A stretch of DNA of 64,000 bases from an uncultured Bacteroidales bacterium (GTDB lineage Bacteria; Bacteroidota; Bacteroidia; Bacteroidales; UBA932): assembly GCA_945948555.1 (NCBI GenBank), contig CAMFBM010000009.1, positions 1 to 64,000 on the forward strand, given 5' to 3'. Below are positions 1-10,313 of this stretch, one piece after another. The notes beneath the pieces were generated by a model, which saw only the letters and a list, made by a program, of their open reading frames with translations, was not told where the DNA came from and did no database searches. The number at the start of each line of letters is the position of its first letter. Position 1 is the stretch's first letter. The position numbers and the translations under genes were made by a program.

Positions 1-269
<269 letters not shown>

Positions 270-320
270 TTGGAGCTGTCTTGACACCGGCTCTCTTATT
301 AGTCTTTCATTATTATATAC

Positions 321-397
321 AGTCCCGTAGCTCAGTTGGTTAGAGCACTACACTGATAATGTAGGGGTCAGCAGTTCAAGTCTGCTCGGGACTACCA
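321..397 (+). tRNA. tRNA-Ile (GAT), CCA encoded
   Basis: 7-bp acceptor AGTCCCG/CGGGACT, TAGCTCAG D-arm, anticodon loop CTGATAA, TTCAAGT T-loop, 3' ACCA. Confidence 0.95.
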
Positions 398-520
398 GTT
401 GTTTGAAGTTTATTTCGTCCGAGGTCAAGGAAGACGCATTGATGAAGGAGGGAGTTACCTGGTGGTAATGACCGACTGAAGAGAAAGTCTGACGCAGAGA
501 TCGGGCGAAAGAAACGAAAA

Positions 521-594
521 GGGGGTATAGCTCAGTTGGCTAGAGCACCTGCTTTGCAAGCAGGGGGTCGTCGGTTCGAATCCGTCTATCTCCA
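521..594 (+). tRNA. tRNA-Ala (TGC), CCA not encoded
   Basis: Acceptor GGGGGTA/TATCTCC with two G-T pairs, TAGCTCAG, anticodon loop TTTGCAA, GGTTCGAATCC T-arm. Confidence 0.95.
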
Positions 595-640
595 CAAAAA
601 AGAGGCATCCAAGTTTGGATGTCTCTTTTTTTGTGGAGAT
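588..640 (+). terminator. Long hairpin with T-tract; likely intrinsic terminator overlapping the tRNA-Ala 3' end
   Basis: Arms 588-612 (ATCTCCACAAAAAAGAGGCATCCAA) and 615-640 (TTGGATGTCTCTTTTTTTGTGGAGAT) pair with one bulge and one G-T; loop GT. Confidence 0.7.
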
Positions 641-931
641 GCACCGCACACGGTGCTCTCTCTATGACTAGGGGCCCTGCCCCTATTGTACCCCGCGGCT
701 ACGCCTTACGTATTTGCCTTGGCAAATACACGGCTCTCGCCGTCGCGCTGATGCGCGATGCCCGAAAAAGACAAAGCGCACTACCCTGCCACAGAGTGCA
801 TTGTAGAGGGGTGTCCTGCGCTTTGTCCCGGCTTCCGGAGGGGACAAAGCACGATAGGATGCCCCACAGCCCTCTGGAATGCCATCCACTGCGCTTTGTC
901 CTTTTCGGGTTCAAAAAATGAGTGTACTCAT
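641..931. repeat. Cluster of consecutive short perfect hairpins and larger inverted repeats
   Basis: Perfect stems at 641-656, 670-684, 711-728, 730-743, 743-758, 820-829/841-850 and 918-931; near-perfect 20-bp inverted repeat 761-780/890-909. Confidence 0.8.
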
Positions 932-1027
932 CCCGTGATTCCCAACATTGTTCCGGTCACAACTGACAGCAGTCCACACCCAGATGCCTAAGCACATATT
1001 TCATCTGAAACACAATGAAAATACTTC

Positions 1028-1177
1028 CCGTGAAATTCATTCGCCACAGCCAAAGGCAAAAGGACGCCCTCTATGACCATCTCGCGTGGCGAATGAGGAA
1101 AAATTGCCTCATTCGCCATAGCGGATGCCAACGCAAGGGCTTCTAGGCAATGTTCCCGTGCCGAATGAATTTCACGG
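1028..1177. repeat. Nested inverted repeat
   Basis: Outer perfect 16-bp arms 1028-1043 (CCGTGAAATTCATTCG) and 1162-1177 (CGAATGAATTTCACGG). Inner perfect 12-bp stem 1087-1098/1107-1118 (TGGCGAATGAGG/CCTCATTCGCCA). Confidence 0.85.
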
Positions 1178-1250
1178 AAGGTGATTACTGCAATTCTTAG
1201 CAAAGCTGGTAATGGAGAGGATATCAAATCGCGTGTCTGTCTGCAATTAG

Positions 1251-1271
1251 ATTCCCGGTCAAGCCGGGAAT
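1251..1271. repeat. Short hairpin ATTCCCGG-TCAAG-CCGGGAAT
   Basis: 8-bp perfect stem, 5-nt loop; resembles the ATTCCCGGTCAAGCCGGGAATGACG intergenic repeat seen in many bacteria. Confidence 0.7.
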
Positions 1272-1676
1272 GACGAATAGCTGAATCGGAACGGCCAAGA
1301 AAGCAAGCCGGGAAGGAAGATGGAAAGGACGGGAAGGGTTTCATCCCAGGAATAACCTCAGGAAAGCAGGATAATCAGTGGTTTCAGCAAAGAACAGCGA
1401 GGCAAGCGACTTCGGGATTTCTGCACACCTTGTCCAGGTCACAATGGACAGCAATTCACGCCCTGATGGAGGTGTTTGATCAGAGACCACTCTGATGAGG
1501 AGATTGATCATTTGAGGTCTCTGGAGACACTCACCTGGTTTCATATAACCTGGGCTATAAGCAATCGCGGAGACGTTGACCGAACGAGGAAATATTACCG
1601 CATTTCACAAAAAAAAGACCCGAACTGAATTCAGAACGGGTCCTTCTTGCGTAAAGATTCTTATTGAAACAACACT

Positions 1677-2171
1677 CTACCTTTTGTCAGGGGCACCTTT
1701 TGGACCTCCGCCCTGATGGAGTCTGTGAATCTGTTCCCTGCGGAATTTTTCCTCAGCAAGATAAAGCCTGGCAACTTTCTCTGTCGGAAGGACTTTTTTC
1801 AAATCATCCAATTGACTTTTGTCAAGGGACATCTCTGCACTCTGAGCATTGACGTATGCTTCAAGAAGAGAATTCAGCTCAGTCTCCGGCTTGCCGTCCC
1901 TGACGGCCTGACTGAGTTCCCTGTAGGCTTTCATCACCCCGAAATGACATTTGTCCCTCTGCTCCTGGCATTGATTGTATACCGGCCAGAACAGCTGTGC
2001 TTCTTCGGGCGTAAGAGAAATCTCATTGGTGAGGAATGCTATTTTCTCACTTCTCATCTTTTCCTTCCAACTTTCATCACGTTTCCCTTTGCCATCCTGG
2101 GCGAAGGAAGGAACTGTCATCAGAACAACGGCGAGAGCCGTAATAGTTCTCAATATACCCGAAGTTTTCAT
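1677..2171 (-). CDS. Spy/CpxP-like periplasmic protein
   Basis: Signal peptide MKTSGILRTITALAVVLMTVPSFAQ, then LTPEEAQLFWPVYNQ and charged helices. ORF track extends to 2225; this start is chosen for the signal peptide. Confidence 0.6.
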   Translation of the reverse strand: MKTSGILRTITALAVVLMTVPSFAQDGKGKRDESWKEKMRSEKIAFLTNEISLTPEEAQLFWPVYNQCQEQRDKCHFGVMKAYRELSQAVRDGKPETELNSLLEAYVNAQSAEMSLDKSQLDDLKKVLPTEKVARLYLAEEKFRREQIHRLHQGGGPKGAPDKR

Positions 2172-2211
2172 ACCTTCAAAGATTTTCCTAATCTGTTTCA
2201 TATCCCGTAAA

Positions 2212-2655
2212 TTATTCAATTTCAATATTTTCTATATCTATTCCACTATATATTATATATTCCTCAATATCCTCTGCCGTTACATATTCCGTTTCGTAAT
2301 TGCCGGCGTAGTAAATCAGATCGGGGTCGGTGACGGGAATAATATCGAAATATGCCATATCCTCAAATTCGTCCGTGGTGGAGGAGAATGGTAAATATTT
2401 CAGAAAAAGAGAACCTGCGCAGACGATTACTGCGAACATTGCCGCTAATGAAAGGTATGGGGCGAGAATCAGCCTGAGCGGTTTCCGCTCTGCAGACGAT
2501 GTCTCTTCCGAAGATTTTTCTGCGGCGATTCTGGCCATTACGGAGCGGTTGACACCTTCAAAATAGCCTTCCGGAACCGTGAAAGGCATTTTCTTCAGGT
2601 CTTCCGAAGTGTTCAATATGTCTTGTTCAAATTTTTCCATCGTTATATTAGACAC
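2212..2655 (-). CDS. Hypothetical single-TM protein, possible anti-sigma-like partner of the ECF sigma factor
   Basis: ORF directly downstream of the sigma gene; PFTVPEGYFEGVNRSVMARI N-term and one hydrophobic segment LAAMFAVIVCAGSLFL. Confidence 0.6.
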   Translation of the reverse strand: MSNITMEKFEQDILNTSEDLKKMPFTVPEGYFEGVNRSVMARIAAEKSSEETSSAERKPLRLILAPYLSLAAMFAVIVCAGSLFLKYLPFSSTTDEFEDMAYFDIIPVTDPDLIYYAGNYETEYVTAEDIEEYIIYSGIDIENIEIE

Positions 2656-2670
2656 CCTTATCAGAAAAGG

Positions 2671-3219
2671 TTAAAAATATTTTTGCATTTCCTCCTTAAT
2701 TTTGACATAGGCATGATGATAGGAGGCTTTCAGAGATCCTACCGAGGTTCCGGTGATGCGGGATATGTCATCGTAACTGAGTTCATCGAAGTAACGCAGC
2801 AGAAAGACCGTGCGCTGCTTCGGGGGAAGCTTCTGGATGGCCTTGTGAAGGCGGCGCTGGAGTTCATTCCCATTGAAATAGGGGTCGGAGTCGATTTTCC
2901 GGCAGAGTGTCTCGTCCAGAGGAGCAGCAAATGTCAGCGCGGAACGGACTTTCTGCCTGCGCAGGAAATTCAGAGCTTCGTTGGTGGCAATGCGATAGAC
3001 CCAGGTGTACAAAGAGGAAGCTTCCCTGAACGAATCCAGGGAAGTCCATATTTTAACGAATGTCTCCTGCAGAAGGTCATCTGCATCCTCGTGGGAGCAG
3101 GTAAGACGCCTGATGTGCCAGTAGAGACGCTCTTTGTAGGAGTCAACAAGGGCATTGAAAGCCTCCTCCCGCTTGCCCGAGCGGTACAAGGACATCAACT
3201 CCCTGTCGGACAGGTTCAC
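2671..3219 (-). CDS. ECF RNA polymerase sigma factor (sigma-70 family)
   Basis: Region 2 DADDLLQETFVKIWTSLDSFR and region 4 LPPKQRTVFLLRYFDELSYDDISRITGTSVGSLKASYHHA. Confidence 0.9.
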   Translation of the reverse strand: MNLSDRELMSLYRSGKREEAFNALVDSYKERLYWHIRRLTCSHEDADDLLQETFVKIWTSLDSFREASSLYTWVYRIATNEALNFLRRQKVRSALTFAAPLDETLCRKIDSDPYFNGNELQRRLHKAIQKLPPKQRTVFLLRYFDELSYDDISRITGTSVGSLKASYHHAYVKIKEEMQKYF

Positions 3220-4169
3220 TTTCTTGAGATTGCTCTGCGGGCAGCCTCGGCAATGTGCTCACTGTCAAGCCCGTAAGCACGCATCAGTTCAGAAGGGGTT
3301 CCGCTCTGGCCGAACCTGTCTTTTCCATTGACATATTCCACCGGCACAGGGCAATGAGCGGCAAGTACCCCGCTGACAAGTTCTCCAAGTCCTCCCGCCT
3401 GATTGTGTTCCTCGGCACAGACCACCGCCTTCGTCTTTGATGCGGAAGCAATGACAGCCTCCTCATCGAGAGGCTTGAGTGTCGCAATGTCCACAACCTC
3501 GGCAGAAATACCCTCTTCCTCAAGCAGTTTGCAGGCCTGAAGGGATTCCCAGACAAGATGTCCGGTCGCAAATATTGTCACATCGGTTCCTTCGTTCATA
3601 AGATAAGCCTTGCCTATTTCAAATTCGGCATCGGCAGGAGTGAAGTTCGGCACGGAAGGGCGACCGAAACGAAGGTAAACCGGACCGTTGTACGATGCAG
3701 CGGCCACAGTCGCAGCCTTGGTCTGATTGTAGTCGCAAGGATTGATGACCACCATACCCGGAAGTGCACGCATAAGGGCGATGTCCTCCATCGTCTGGTG
3801 TGTGGCACCGTCCTCTCCAAGGGTGATTCCGGCATGGGACGCACAGATTTTCACATTGGCTCTTCCGTAGGCGACTTCCTGGCGGATCTGATCATAGACC
3901 CTTCCTGTCACGAACTCCGCGAAAGAGCCTACAAAAGGAATTTTTCCGGCAATTGCCATTCCTGCTGCCGTCCCGACCATATTGGCCTCGGCGATTCCAC
4001 ACTGCACAAAACGCTCAGGGAACTCCGCCTTGAAATCCCCCATTTTGAGCGACCCCTCAAGGTCTGCGGTAAGCGCAACAACCTCACTGTTCCGCCTTCC
4101 GGCTTCAAGAAGTCCAGCTCCGAAACCACTGCGGGTATCCTTGTTTCCTGAATTTGTATATTCTTTCAT
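3216..4169 (-). CDS. Transketolase C-terminal subunit
   Basis: RFVQCGIAEANMVGTAAGMA, ITLGEDGATHQTMEDIALMR, C-terminal transketolase domain. Confidence 0.92.
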   Translation of the reverse strand: MKEYTNSGNKDTRSGFGAGLLEAGRRNSEVVALTADLEGSLKMGDFKAEFPERFVQCGIAEANMVGTAAGMAIAGKIPFVGSFAEFVTGRVYDQIRQEVAYGRANVKICASHAGITLGEDGATHQTMEDIALMRALPGMVVINPCDYNQTKAATVAAASYNGPVYLRFGRPSVPNFTPADAEFEIGKAYLMNEGTDVTIFATGHLVWESLQACKLLEEEGISAEVVDIATLKPLDEEAVIASASKTKAVVCAEEHNQAGGLGELVSGVLAAHCPVPVEYVNGKDRFGQSGTPSELMRAYGLDSEHIAEAARRAISRK

Positions 4170-4197
4170 TTTGTTTTCCTTTTAGAGAATCAGACCA

Positions 4198-5046
4198 TCA
4201 ATAATCCCCGAGAGTTTCCTCCAATTGTGACAATGCCTCCTGACACTGCTCCTGGCTCGGAGCCTTGCCGTGCCATTTGTGTGTGCCGGCCATGAAATCG
4301 ACTCCGTGGCCCATATCGCTTTTCATCAGAATCACCACAGGACGGCCCTTTCCAGCCTCTGTCTTTGCTGATGCATAGGCCTTCAGAATCTGATCGAAAT
4401 CGTGCCCATCGCAGGTAATCACAGTCCAGCCGAATGCAGACCATTTTGCCACAAGGTCACCTACTCCTCCGACATCATCGATTTTCCCGTCTATCTGCTG
4501 GCCGTTCCAGTCCACCAGACCGACAAGATTGTCAAGTTTGTGATGGGCAGCAAACATCGCAGCCTCCCAGATCTGACCTTCCTCACATTCTCCGTCGCCC
4601 ATCATCACATAGACGGTCTGAGGGTCAGAATCCATCTTCTTTGCAAGAGCAAAGCCGGTTGCAGCGGAAAGTCCCTGTCCGAGGGAGCCTGATGCCTGGA
4701 AAATGCCAGGCAGTCCCGACTCCACGCAAGGATGCCCCTGAAGCCTGGATCCGTACTTTCTGAATGTCGCAAGCTCCTGTACTGGGAAATATCCGCACCT
4801 GGAAAGGAGGGAATAGTACACCGGAGTAAGATGTCCGGCTGAAAGGATGAACACATCAGAGCCTTTGCCGTCCCGTCTCCAGGATGACGGGTCGTGTTTC
4901 ATCACATTGAAATAAAGGGCCGTAAGGAAATCGGTACTGCTCATCGAGCCGCCCGGATGTCCGGATTTGGCTCCGGTGACCATTCTCACGATATCCCTTC
5001 TGACCTGGGATGCGATTTTTTTAAGTTCTTCGGTCGTTTTCGCCAT
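4198..5046 (-). CDS. Transketolase N-terminal subunit (TPP-binding)
   Basis: SGHPGGSMSSTDFLTALYF, GSLGQGLSAATGFALA, MMGDGECEEGQIWEAAMFA. Confidence 0.93.
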   Translation of the reverse strand: MAKTTEELKKIASQVRRDIVRMVTGAKSGHPGGSMSSTDFLTALYFNVMKHDPSSWRRDGKGSDVFILSAGHLTPVYYSLLSRCGYFPVQELATFRKYGSRLQGHPCVESGLPGIFQASGSLGQGLSAATGFALAKKMDSDPQTVYVMMGDGECEEGQIWEAAMFAAHHKLDNLVGLVDWNGQQIDGKIDDVGGVGDLVAKWSAFGWTVITCDGHDFDQILKAYASAKTEAGKGRPVVILMKSDMGHGVDFMAGTHKWHGKAPSQEQCQEALSQLEETLGDY

Positions 5047-5145
5047 AATACCTAATATAAATAATTCTGAATTTGCACATCTTCACAAAAGTACGCAATT
5101 TTTTCGGTATTTGAATTATCTTTGTAGGCTTACAGAAAAAAACTG

Positions 5146-6933
5146 ATGAACAACACAAGGAATTTTTGCATTATCGCGCACATAGACCACGGCAAGAGCA
5201 CTCTTGCCGACAGGATGCTTGAAATTACAAACACACTGAGCAGCAGGGACATGGAAGCTCAGGTGCTGGATTCTATGGATCTTGAGAAGGAGAAGGGAAT
5301 CACAATCAAGAGCCATGCAATCCAGATGGAGTACGGGTACAAGGGTGAGAAATTCATTCTCAACCTCATCGACACTCCGGGGCACGTGGACTTTTCCTAC
5401 GAGGTTAGCCGGGCAATCGCCTCCTGCGAGGGAGCTCTTCTTGTTGTGGATGCAACCCAGGGAATACAGGCTCAGACCATCTCCAACCTGTACCTTGCCA
5501 TTGAACACGACCTGGAAATCATACCGGTACTCAACAAGATTGACGTGGATTCCGCTATGGTAGAAGTCGTTACAGATCAGGTGACCGACCTGCTGGGATG
5601 CAAAAAGGAAGACGTGCTTCTGGCATCCGGAAAGACGGGAGAGGGAGTGAAGGAGATCCTGGACGCAATCGTTGAGCGCATACCTGCCCCGCAGGGAGAC
5701 CCACAGGCACCGCTCCAGGCCCTGATTTTCGACTCTGTTTTCAATTCATTCCGCGGAATCATCGCCTATTTCAAGGTCCGCAACGGTTCCATCCGCACAG
5801 GGGACAAGGTCAAGTTCTTCAACACCGGCAAGGAATATGTCGCCGATGAGATTGGAGTGCTGAAGATGAAGATGTGCCCGAGAGACGAGATCCCATGTGG
5901 AAGTGTGGGATATATAATTTCCGGAATCAAGACTGCCGCCGAGGTGAAGGTGGGAGACACTATTACACACACCGATCGGCCTTGTACAGAAGCAATTGCA
6001 GGATTTGAAGAGGTCAAGCCGATGCTTTTCGCCGGAATGTACCCTGTCGAGACTGACCAGTACGAAGAACTCCGTTCGTCGCTTGAGAAATTCCAGCTGA
6101 ACGATGCCTCGCTGGTGTTCGAGCCGGAGTCATCCCTTGCTCTCGGATTCGGATTCAGATGCGGATTCCTCGGGCTTCTGCACCTTGAGATTGTCCAGGA
6201 AAGACTTTTCAGGGAGTTCGGAATGGATGTCATCACGACTGTCCCGAACGTGTCGTACAAGGTTTACACAACACAGGGAGAGGTTGTGGATGTGCACAAT
6301 CCGTCCGGACTGCCGGCAGCAACGCTCATTGACCACATTGAGGAGCCCTACATCAGGGCCCAGGTCATTTCCAAGGCTGATTTCTACGGACCGATCATGA
6401 AGCTCTGCCTTGACAAAAGGGGCGTGCTGATCAACCAGCACTACATCACCGCGGACAGACTGGAACTCACATACGAGATGCCGCTGTCCGAGATTGTCTT
6501 CGATTTCTACGACAAGCTCAAGTCAATCTCCAAAGGATATGCTTCATTCGACTACCATATTGTCGGATTCAAGGAGGCGAAACTCGTCAAACTCGACATC
6601 CTGCTGAACGGAGACCCGGCCGATGCTCTTTCCTCACTCATACACGTGGACCACGCCTACGACTTCGGAAGGAAAATCTGCGAGAAACTGAAGGAACTTA
6701 TTCCACGGCAACAGTTCGACATCGCCATCCAGGCCGCCATCGGAGCAAAGATCATTGCAAGGGAGACTGTCAAGGCCGTCAGGAAAGACGTGACGGCGAA
6801 ATGTTACGGAGGAGACATCACCCGAAAGAGAAAACTTCTTGAGAAGCAGAAACAGGGAAAGAAGAGAATGAGGCAGATAGGTACTGTGGAAGTGCCTCAG
6901 AGTGCGTTTATGGCGGTCCTCAAACTCGACTGA
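5146..6933 (+). CDS. lepA: Elongation factor 4 (LepA)
   Basis: [44 protein letters not shown]-terminal [27 protein letters not shown]. Confidence 0.97.
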   Translation: MNNTRNFCIIAHIDHGKSTLADRMLEITNTLSSRDMEAQVLDSMDLEKEKGITIKSHAIQMEYGYKGEKFILNLIDTPGHVDFSYEVSRAIASCEGALLVVDATQGIQAQTISNLYLAIEHDLEIIPVLNKIDVDSAMVEVVTDQVTDLLGCKKEDVLLASGKTGEGVKEILDAIVERIPAPQGDPQAPLQALIFDSVFNSFRGIIAYFKVRNGSIRTGDKVKFFNTGKEYVADEIGVLKMKMCPRDEIPCGSVGYIISGIKTAAEVKVGDTITHTDRPCTEAIAGFEEVKPMLFAGMYPVETDQYEELRSSLEKFQLNDASLVFEPESSLALGFGFRCGFLGLLHLEIVQERLFREFGMDVITTVPNVSYKVYTTQGEVVDVHNPSGLPAATLIDHIEEPYIRAQVISKADFYGPIMKLCLDKRGVLINQHYITADRLELTYEMPLSEIVFDFYDKLKSISKGYASFDYHIVGFKEAKLVKLDILLNGDPADALSSLIHVDHAYDFGRKICEKLKELIPRQQFDIAIQAAIGAKIIARETVKAVRKDVTAKCYGGDITRKRKLLEKQKQGKKRMRQIGTVEVPQSAFMAVLKLD

Positions 6934-6942
6934 CGGCAAAAT

Positions 6943-7794
6943 ATGAGAGCGGCAATCCTAATGACAGTCCACAACAGGAAAAATCAGACATTGAAATGCC
7001 TGAAGGCTTGCCGTGAACAGTTCGCGGAACTGAAAGGGAGATACGACTTTACAGTCTATCTGGTCGATGACGGATGCACGGACGGGACGTCGGATGCTGT
7101 TCTGGAACAATTTCAGGATACCGTCATTATCAAGGGAGACGGGAGCCTTTACTGGAATCACGGAATGATACGGGCCTGGGAGGAAGCCGCAAAGGAGGAC
7201 TTCGACTTCTACATCTGGCTGAACGATGACACCATCCTGCTGCCGGGTGCGCTCAACACTCTGCTTGAAAACTCCTATTATCTGAGACACAAGGCGATTG
7301 TGGCGGGAACGGCCCGGGATTCTTCAGGAAAACTAAGTTACGGTGGACGCACAAGAAAAGGCAGGCTGATTGCGCCCGATGACACCATCCCTATTCCCTG
7401 TGACACATTCAACGGGAACCTCGTCCTCGTACCGAGATTCGCATTCAGGACATTGGGAACCATGGACCCTCGTTACAGCCACAGTTTCGGGGATTACGAC
7501 TATGGAATCAGGGCTGACAAGGCCGGAGTCACCACGGTAATCGCACCGGGAGTGCTCGCGGTCTGCGACAGGAATCCGGGACTTCCGAAATGGAGGAACA
7601 GGGCGTTTACCCTGAAGCAGCGTTACGCAGCCATAATGTCTCCGAAAGGACGGCCTTTCAAGGAACAGTTCCTCTATGACACCAGAAAAGGGAATGTCTT
7701 TAGTGCAACCGTTCATTTCATTTCACTCAACATCAAGGTGCTTTTCCCAAAAGGACGGTCTGCGGCAGCCGGCCGGGCAACAGGAATAAAATAA
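6943..7794 (+). CDS. Glycosyltransferase family 2 protein
   Basis: MTVHNRKNQTLKCLKAC, VYLVDDGCTDGTSDAV, WLNDDT. Confidence 0.85.
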   Translation: MRAAILMTVHNRKNQTLKCLKACREQFAELKGRYDFTVYLVDDGCTDGTSDAVLEQFQDTVIIKGDGSLYWNHGMIRAWEEAAKEDFDFYIWLNDDTILLPGALNTLLENSYYLRHKAIVAGTARDSSGKLSYGGRTRKGRLIAPDDTIPIPCDTFNGNLVLVPRFAFRTLGTMDPRYSHSFGDYDYGIRADKAGVTTVIAPGVLAVCDRNPGLPKWRNRAFTLKQRYAAIMSPKGRPFKEQFLYDTRKGNVFSATVHFISLNIKVLFPKGRSAAAGRATGIK

Positions 7795-8047
7795 AATCAA
7801 AGAGGCTACCTTCCCAGGCAGCCTCCTCAAACCTCTTTTCAGAGGAAAATTCTTATGCTGTGATACTCGGTCAGAATTGCATACTTGTTTACCTTGTATC
7901 ACCAAGCATCAAGAGACGAATAAGATTCTTAACCGATGCAAAGGTCGGAATGAAACAGTAACCAAAGGTTGTTGATAACGTTGTTTTTATTGTTGTTTTA
8001 CGGGTTGTAACGTGTTCTACACCGGAAAAAGAAAAATAATACACTAT

Positions 8048-8953
8048 ATGAAAAAAATAAAATATTACATCGCTTCGATGAGATTGCGCACTCTTCCGCT
8101 TTCTCTTTCAGGAGTCATTCTCGGACTGATGCTGGCGGCTGCGGATTTCCATCTCAGATGGGACACCGTCCTCCTGACTTTGCTGACCACCGCCCTCCTT
8201 CAGATTCTGGCAAATGTTTCCAATGAATACGGTGACTACAGGTCAGGAACCGACTCTTCCGACAGGAAAGGCCCGGCTTATTCCCTGACAGGAGGATTCC
8301 TCACGGAGAAAGACTTCAAGAGGATGATTATGGTGTATGTCATCCTGTGCGCCGTCAGCGGAATCGCCTTGATAAAAATTTCCTTCGGCACCCTGATTGA
8401 CATTGAGCCCTGCCTGATGATTCTTCTCGGAGCGGCAGCCATCAAAGCCGCTACACACTACACTCTCGGAAAGAACCCCTACGGATACAGGGGTCTCGGA
8501 GATCTGTATGTCTTCCTGTTCTTCGGACTGGTCTCCGTGACGGGCGCGTATTATGTCGCATCGCACGACATTCGCCCGCTGATGCTGCTGCCGGCCTCAG
8601 CCATCGGTTTTTTCAGTGTAGCAGTGTTGAATGTGAACAACATAAGGGATATGGAGACCGATGCAAGGACAAGGATTACAATCCCTCTCAGGATTGGGGA
8701 AAGAAATGCGAAAATCTACCAGACCGCACTCATTGCCGCAGGTTGGATCTGCATGGTCATTTACACCTTCCTGAGGGTCCTCGACCCCTGGCATTTTCTG
8801 TTCCTGATTACCCTGCCGCTTTTCATCATCCACATTGTAAAAGTCTGGAGGAGAAGCGGGAAAGCCCTTGACCCGGCACTTCCTCTACTGGTGATGTCCA
8901 CCTTCGCCTTCTCGATTCTTGGAGGGCTGGGATTCCTGGTGTTCCTGTTCTGA
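8048..8953 (+). CDS. menA: 1,4-dihydroxy-2-naphthoate polyprenyltransferase
   Basis: UbiA-type membrane protein with NVSNEYGDYRSGTDSSDRKGP and NVNNIRDMETDARTRITIPLRIG. Start MKKIKYYIASMRLRTLPLSL preferred over ORF-track 8012. Confidence 0.9.
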   Translation: MKKIKYYIASMRLRTLPLSLSGVILGLMLAAADFHLRWDTVLLTLLTTALLQILANVSNEYGDYRSGTDSSDRKGPAYSLTGGFLTEKDFKRMIMVYVILCAVSGIALIKISFGTLIDIEPCLMILLGAAAIKAATHYTLGKNPYGYRGLGDLYVFLFFGLVSVTGAYYVASHDIRPLMLLPASAIGFFSVAVLNVNNIRDMETDARTRITIPLRIGERNAKIYQTALIAAGWICMVIYTFLRVLDPWHFLFLITLPLFIIHIVKVWRRSGKALDPALPLLVMSTFAFSILGGLGFLVFLF

Positions 8954-8957
8954 GAAA

Positions 8958-9689
8958 TTATTTTTCACAGACATACATCCGGCAGACTCCGAATGTCAGG
9001 GCCTTGTGCACGACTTTCCTGAAACCGGCTTCCTTCAGCATCGGAATGAATCTGTCCGGCCCGGGAAATCTGAGGACGGATGCCGGAAGATATTCGTAGG
9101 CTCCCCTGTTACCGGAAACCTTTCCTCCTACCGGGGGCAGGATTTTGATGAAGTACAACTCATAGAACCATCTCACGAGGGCATTCGAGGGTACGGAAAG
9201 TTCGAGTATTACCAGCCTCCCGTCTTCCGAGAGCACTCGGGCCATCTCTCGGAGCCCCTTTTCAAGATGTTCGAAGTTTCTGACTCCGAACCCTGCCGTG
9301 ATTCTGTCAAACGAGCCGTCTGCATACGGAAGATCCTCACAATCAGCCTGAACCATCTCCACGGCGACATTTTTCCCGCTTTCGGGATTGAAACCGGCCT
9401 TTTTGATCTTCTTTCTTCCGACACGCATCATACCCTCGGAAATATCTATACCGGTCACCTTAACTCCCCTGGATTTGATTTTCAACGCCCTTGAGGCTAT
9501 TGCGATGGAGAAATCACCTGTTCCACAGGCCACATCGAGGACTTTCAGGGGGCTGTCAGTATTGATTATGCGACGGACGGCTTTCTTCCTCCATCTTTTG
9601 TCGATATTCATCGACAGAATGTGGTTCAGTCTGTCGTATTCGGGAGAAATGTCATCAAACAGAATCTTTATTCCTTCTTTCTTCGGCAT
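8958..9689 (-). CDS. ubiE/menG: Demethylmenaquinone methyltransferase
   Basis: FDDISPEYDRLNHILSMNIDKRWRKKAVR, VLDVACGTGDFSIAIA, ITAGFGVRNFEHLEKGLREMARVL. Confidence 0.95.
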   Translation of the reverse strand: MPKKEGIKILFDDISPEYDRLNHILSMNIDKRWRKKAVRRIINTDSPLKVLDVACGTGDFSIAIASRALKIKSRGVKVTGIDISEGMMRVGRKKIKKAGFNPESGKNVAVEMVQADCEDLPYADGSFDRITAGFGVRNFEHLEKGLREMARVLSEDGRLVILELSVPSNALVRWFYELYFIKILPPVGGKVSGNRGAYEYLPASVLRFPGPDRFIPMLKEAGFRKVVHKALTFGVCRMYVCEK

Positions 9690-9703
9690 AAGGCAAAACA
9701 GTA

Positions 9704-9952
9704 TTAAGGTACAGGGTCATATCCGCTCCCTCCCCAGGGATTGCAGCGCAGAATCCTCCTCACAGTGAGATAGAATCCCTTGAACGGCCCCCATTTGCGG
9801 AAAGCCTCAAGGGCATACTGGGAGCAGGTCGGCGTGAAACGACATGTGGGAGGCTTGTAGGGACTTATGCAGACCCTGTAGAATTTTATCAGAAGCACGA
9901 ACGGAAAGATTGCCACCGACTTCAATATTTCCTTAAGCCCGGCTGGATTCAT
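9704..9952 (-). CDS. yidD: Membrane protein insertion efficiency factor YidD
   Basis: [62 protein letters not shown]. Confidence 0.96.
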   Translation of the reverse strand: MNPAGLKEILKSVAIFPFVLLIKFYRVCISPYKPPTCRFTPTCSQYALEAFRKWGPFKGFYLTVRRILRCNPWGGSGYDPVP

Positions 9953-10313
9953 CTGCGTTCATTTTTGAAATCATACGGCCAACGGAGTCATATATTTCAT
10001 TGAACTCCACCTGCCGCTTACATATATATATAATGAGTACGTCGTGTCCGACGGACGCGAGTTCACCCTTGCGCAGCCTCCACGCCTCCCTGATGCGGCG
10101 TTTCATCAGGTTACGGGCAACCGCCCTCTTGAACAGTTTCTTGGGGACTGAAACCATCATCCTGTTGAGCCCGCTGCCGGTATCGGAGAGACGGCAGAAA
10201 CGGATGACGCCTCCCTGCACATCGGAGAAACGGCCTTTGGCAAGGAGACGAGAAATGTCACTCCTGCCGCACAGCCTCTCCTTTTTCGGGAAGGTATGGC
10301 GGACAGGATCCAT
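9933..10313 (-). CDS. rnpA: Ribonuclease P protein component
   Basis: [38 protein letters not shown]. Confidence 0.93.
   Translation of the reverse strand: MDPVRHTFPKKERLCGRSDISRLLAKGRFSDVQGGVIRFCRLSDTGSGLNRMMVSVPKKLFKRAVARNLMKRRIREAWRLRKGELASVGHDVLIIYICKRQVEFNEIYDSVGRMISKMNADESSRA

Noticed and set aside
455-649. Minus-strand ORF MRCISTKKETSKLGCLFFVEIDGFEPTTPCLQSRCSSQ...
   Set aside because: It lies antisense to tRNA-Ala and the hairpin; this is a typical spurious tRNA-antisense ORF.
619-991. Overlapping ORFs on both strands after the tRNAs (MSLFLWRCTAHG..., MPEKDKAHYP..., MDGIPEGCG...)
   Set aside because: Every frame tracks the inverted repeats; no domain signal, start context or conserved motif seen.
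988-1544. Minus-strand ORFs MKPFPSFPSSF... and MKPGECLQRP...
   Set aside because: They cover nested inverted and direct repeats and include the HSRLDRESN string produced by the CCGGGAAT repeat; coding is unlikely.
7795-8011. Possible regulatory RNA in the GT2-menA gap (TTGTTG-rich stretch, short hairpins)
   Set aside because: Only weak hairpins without a T-tract and no recognisable riboswitch core; insufficient support.
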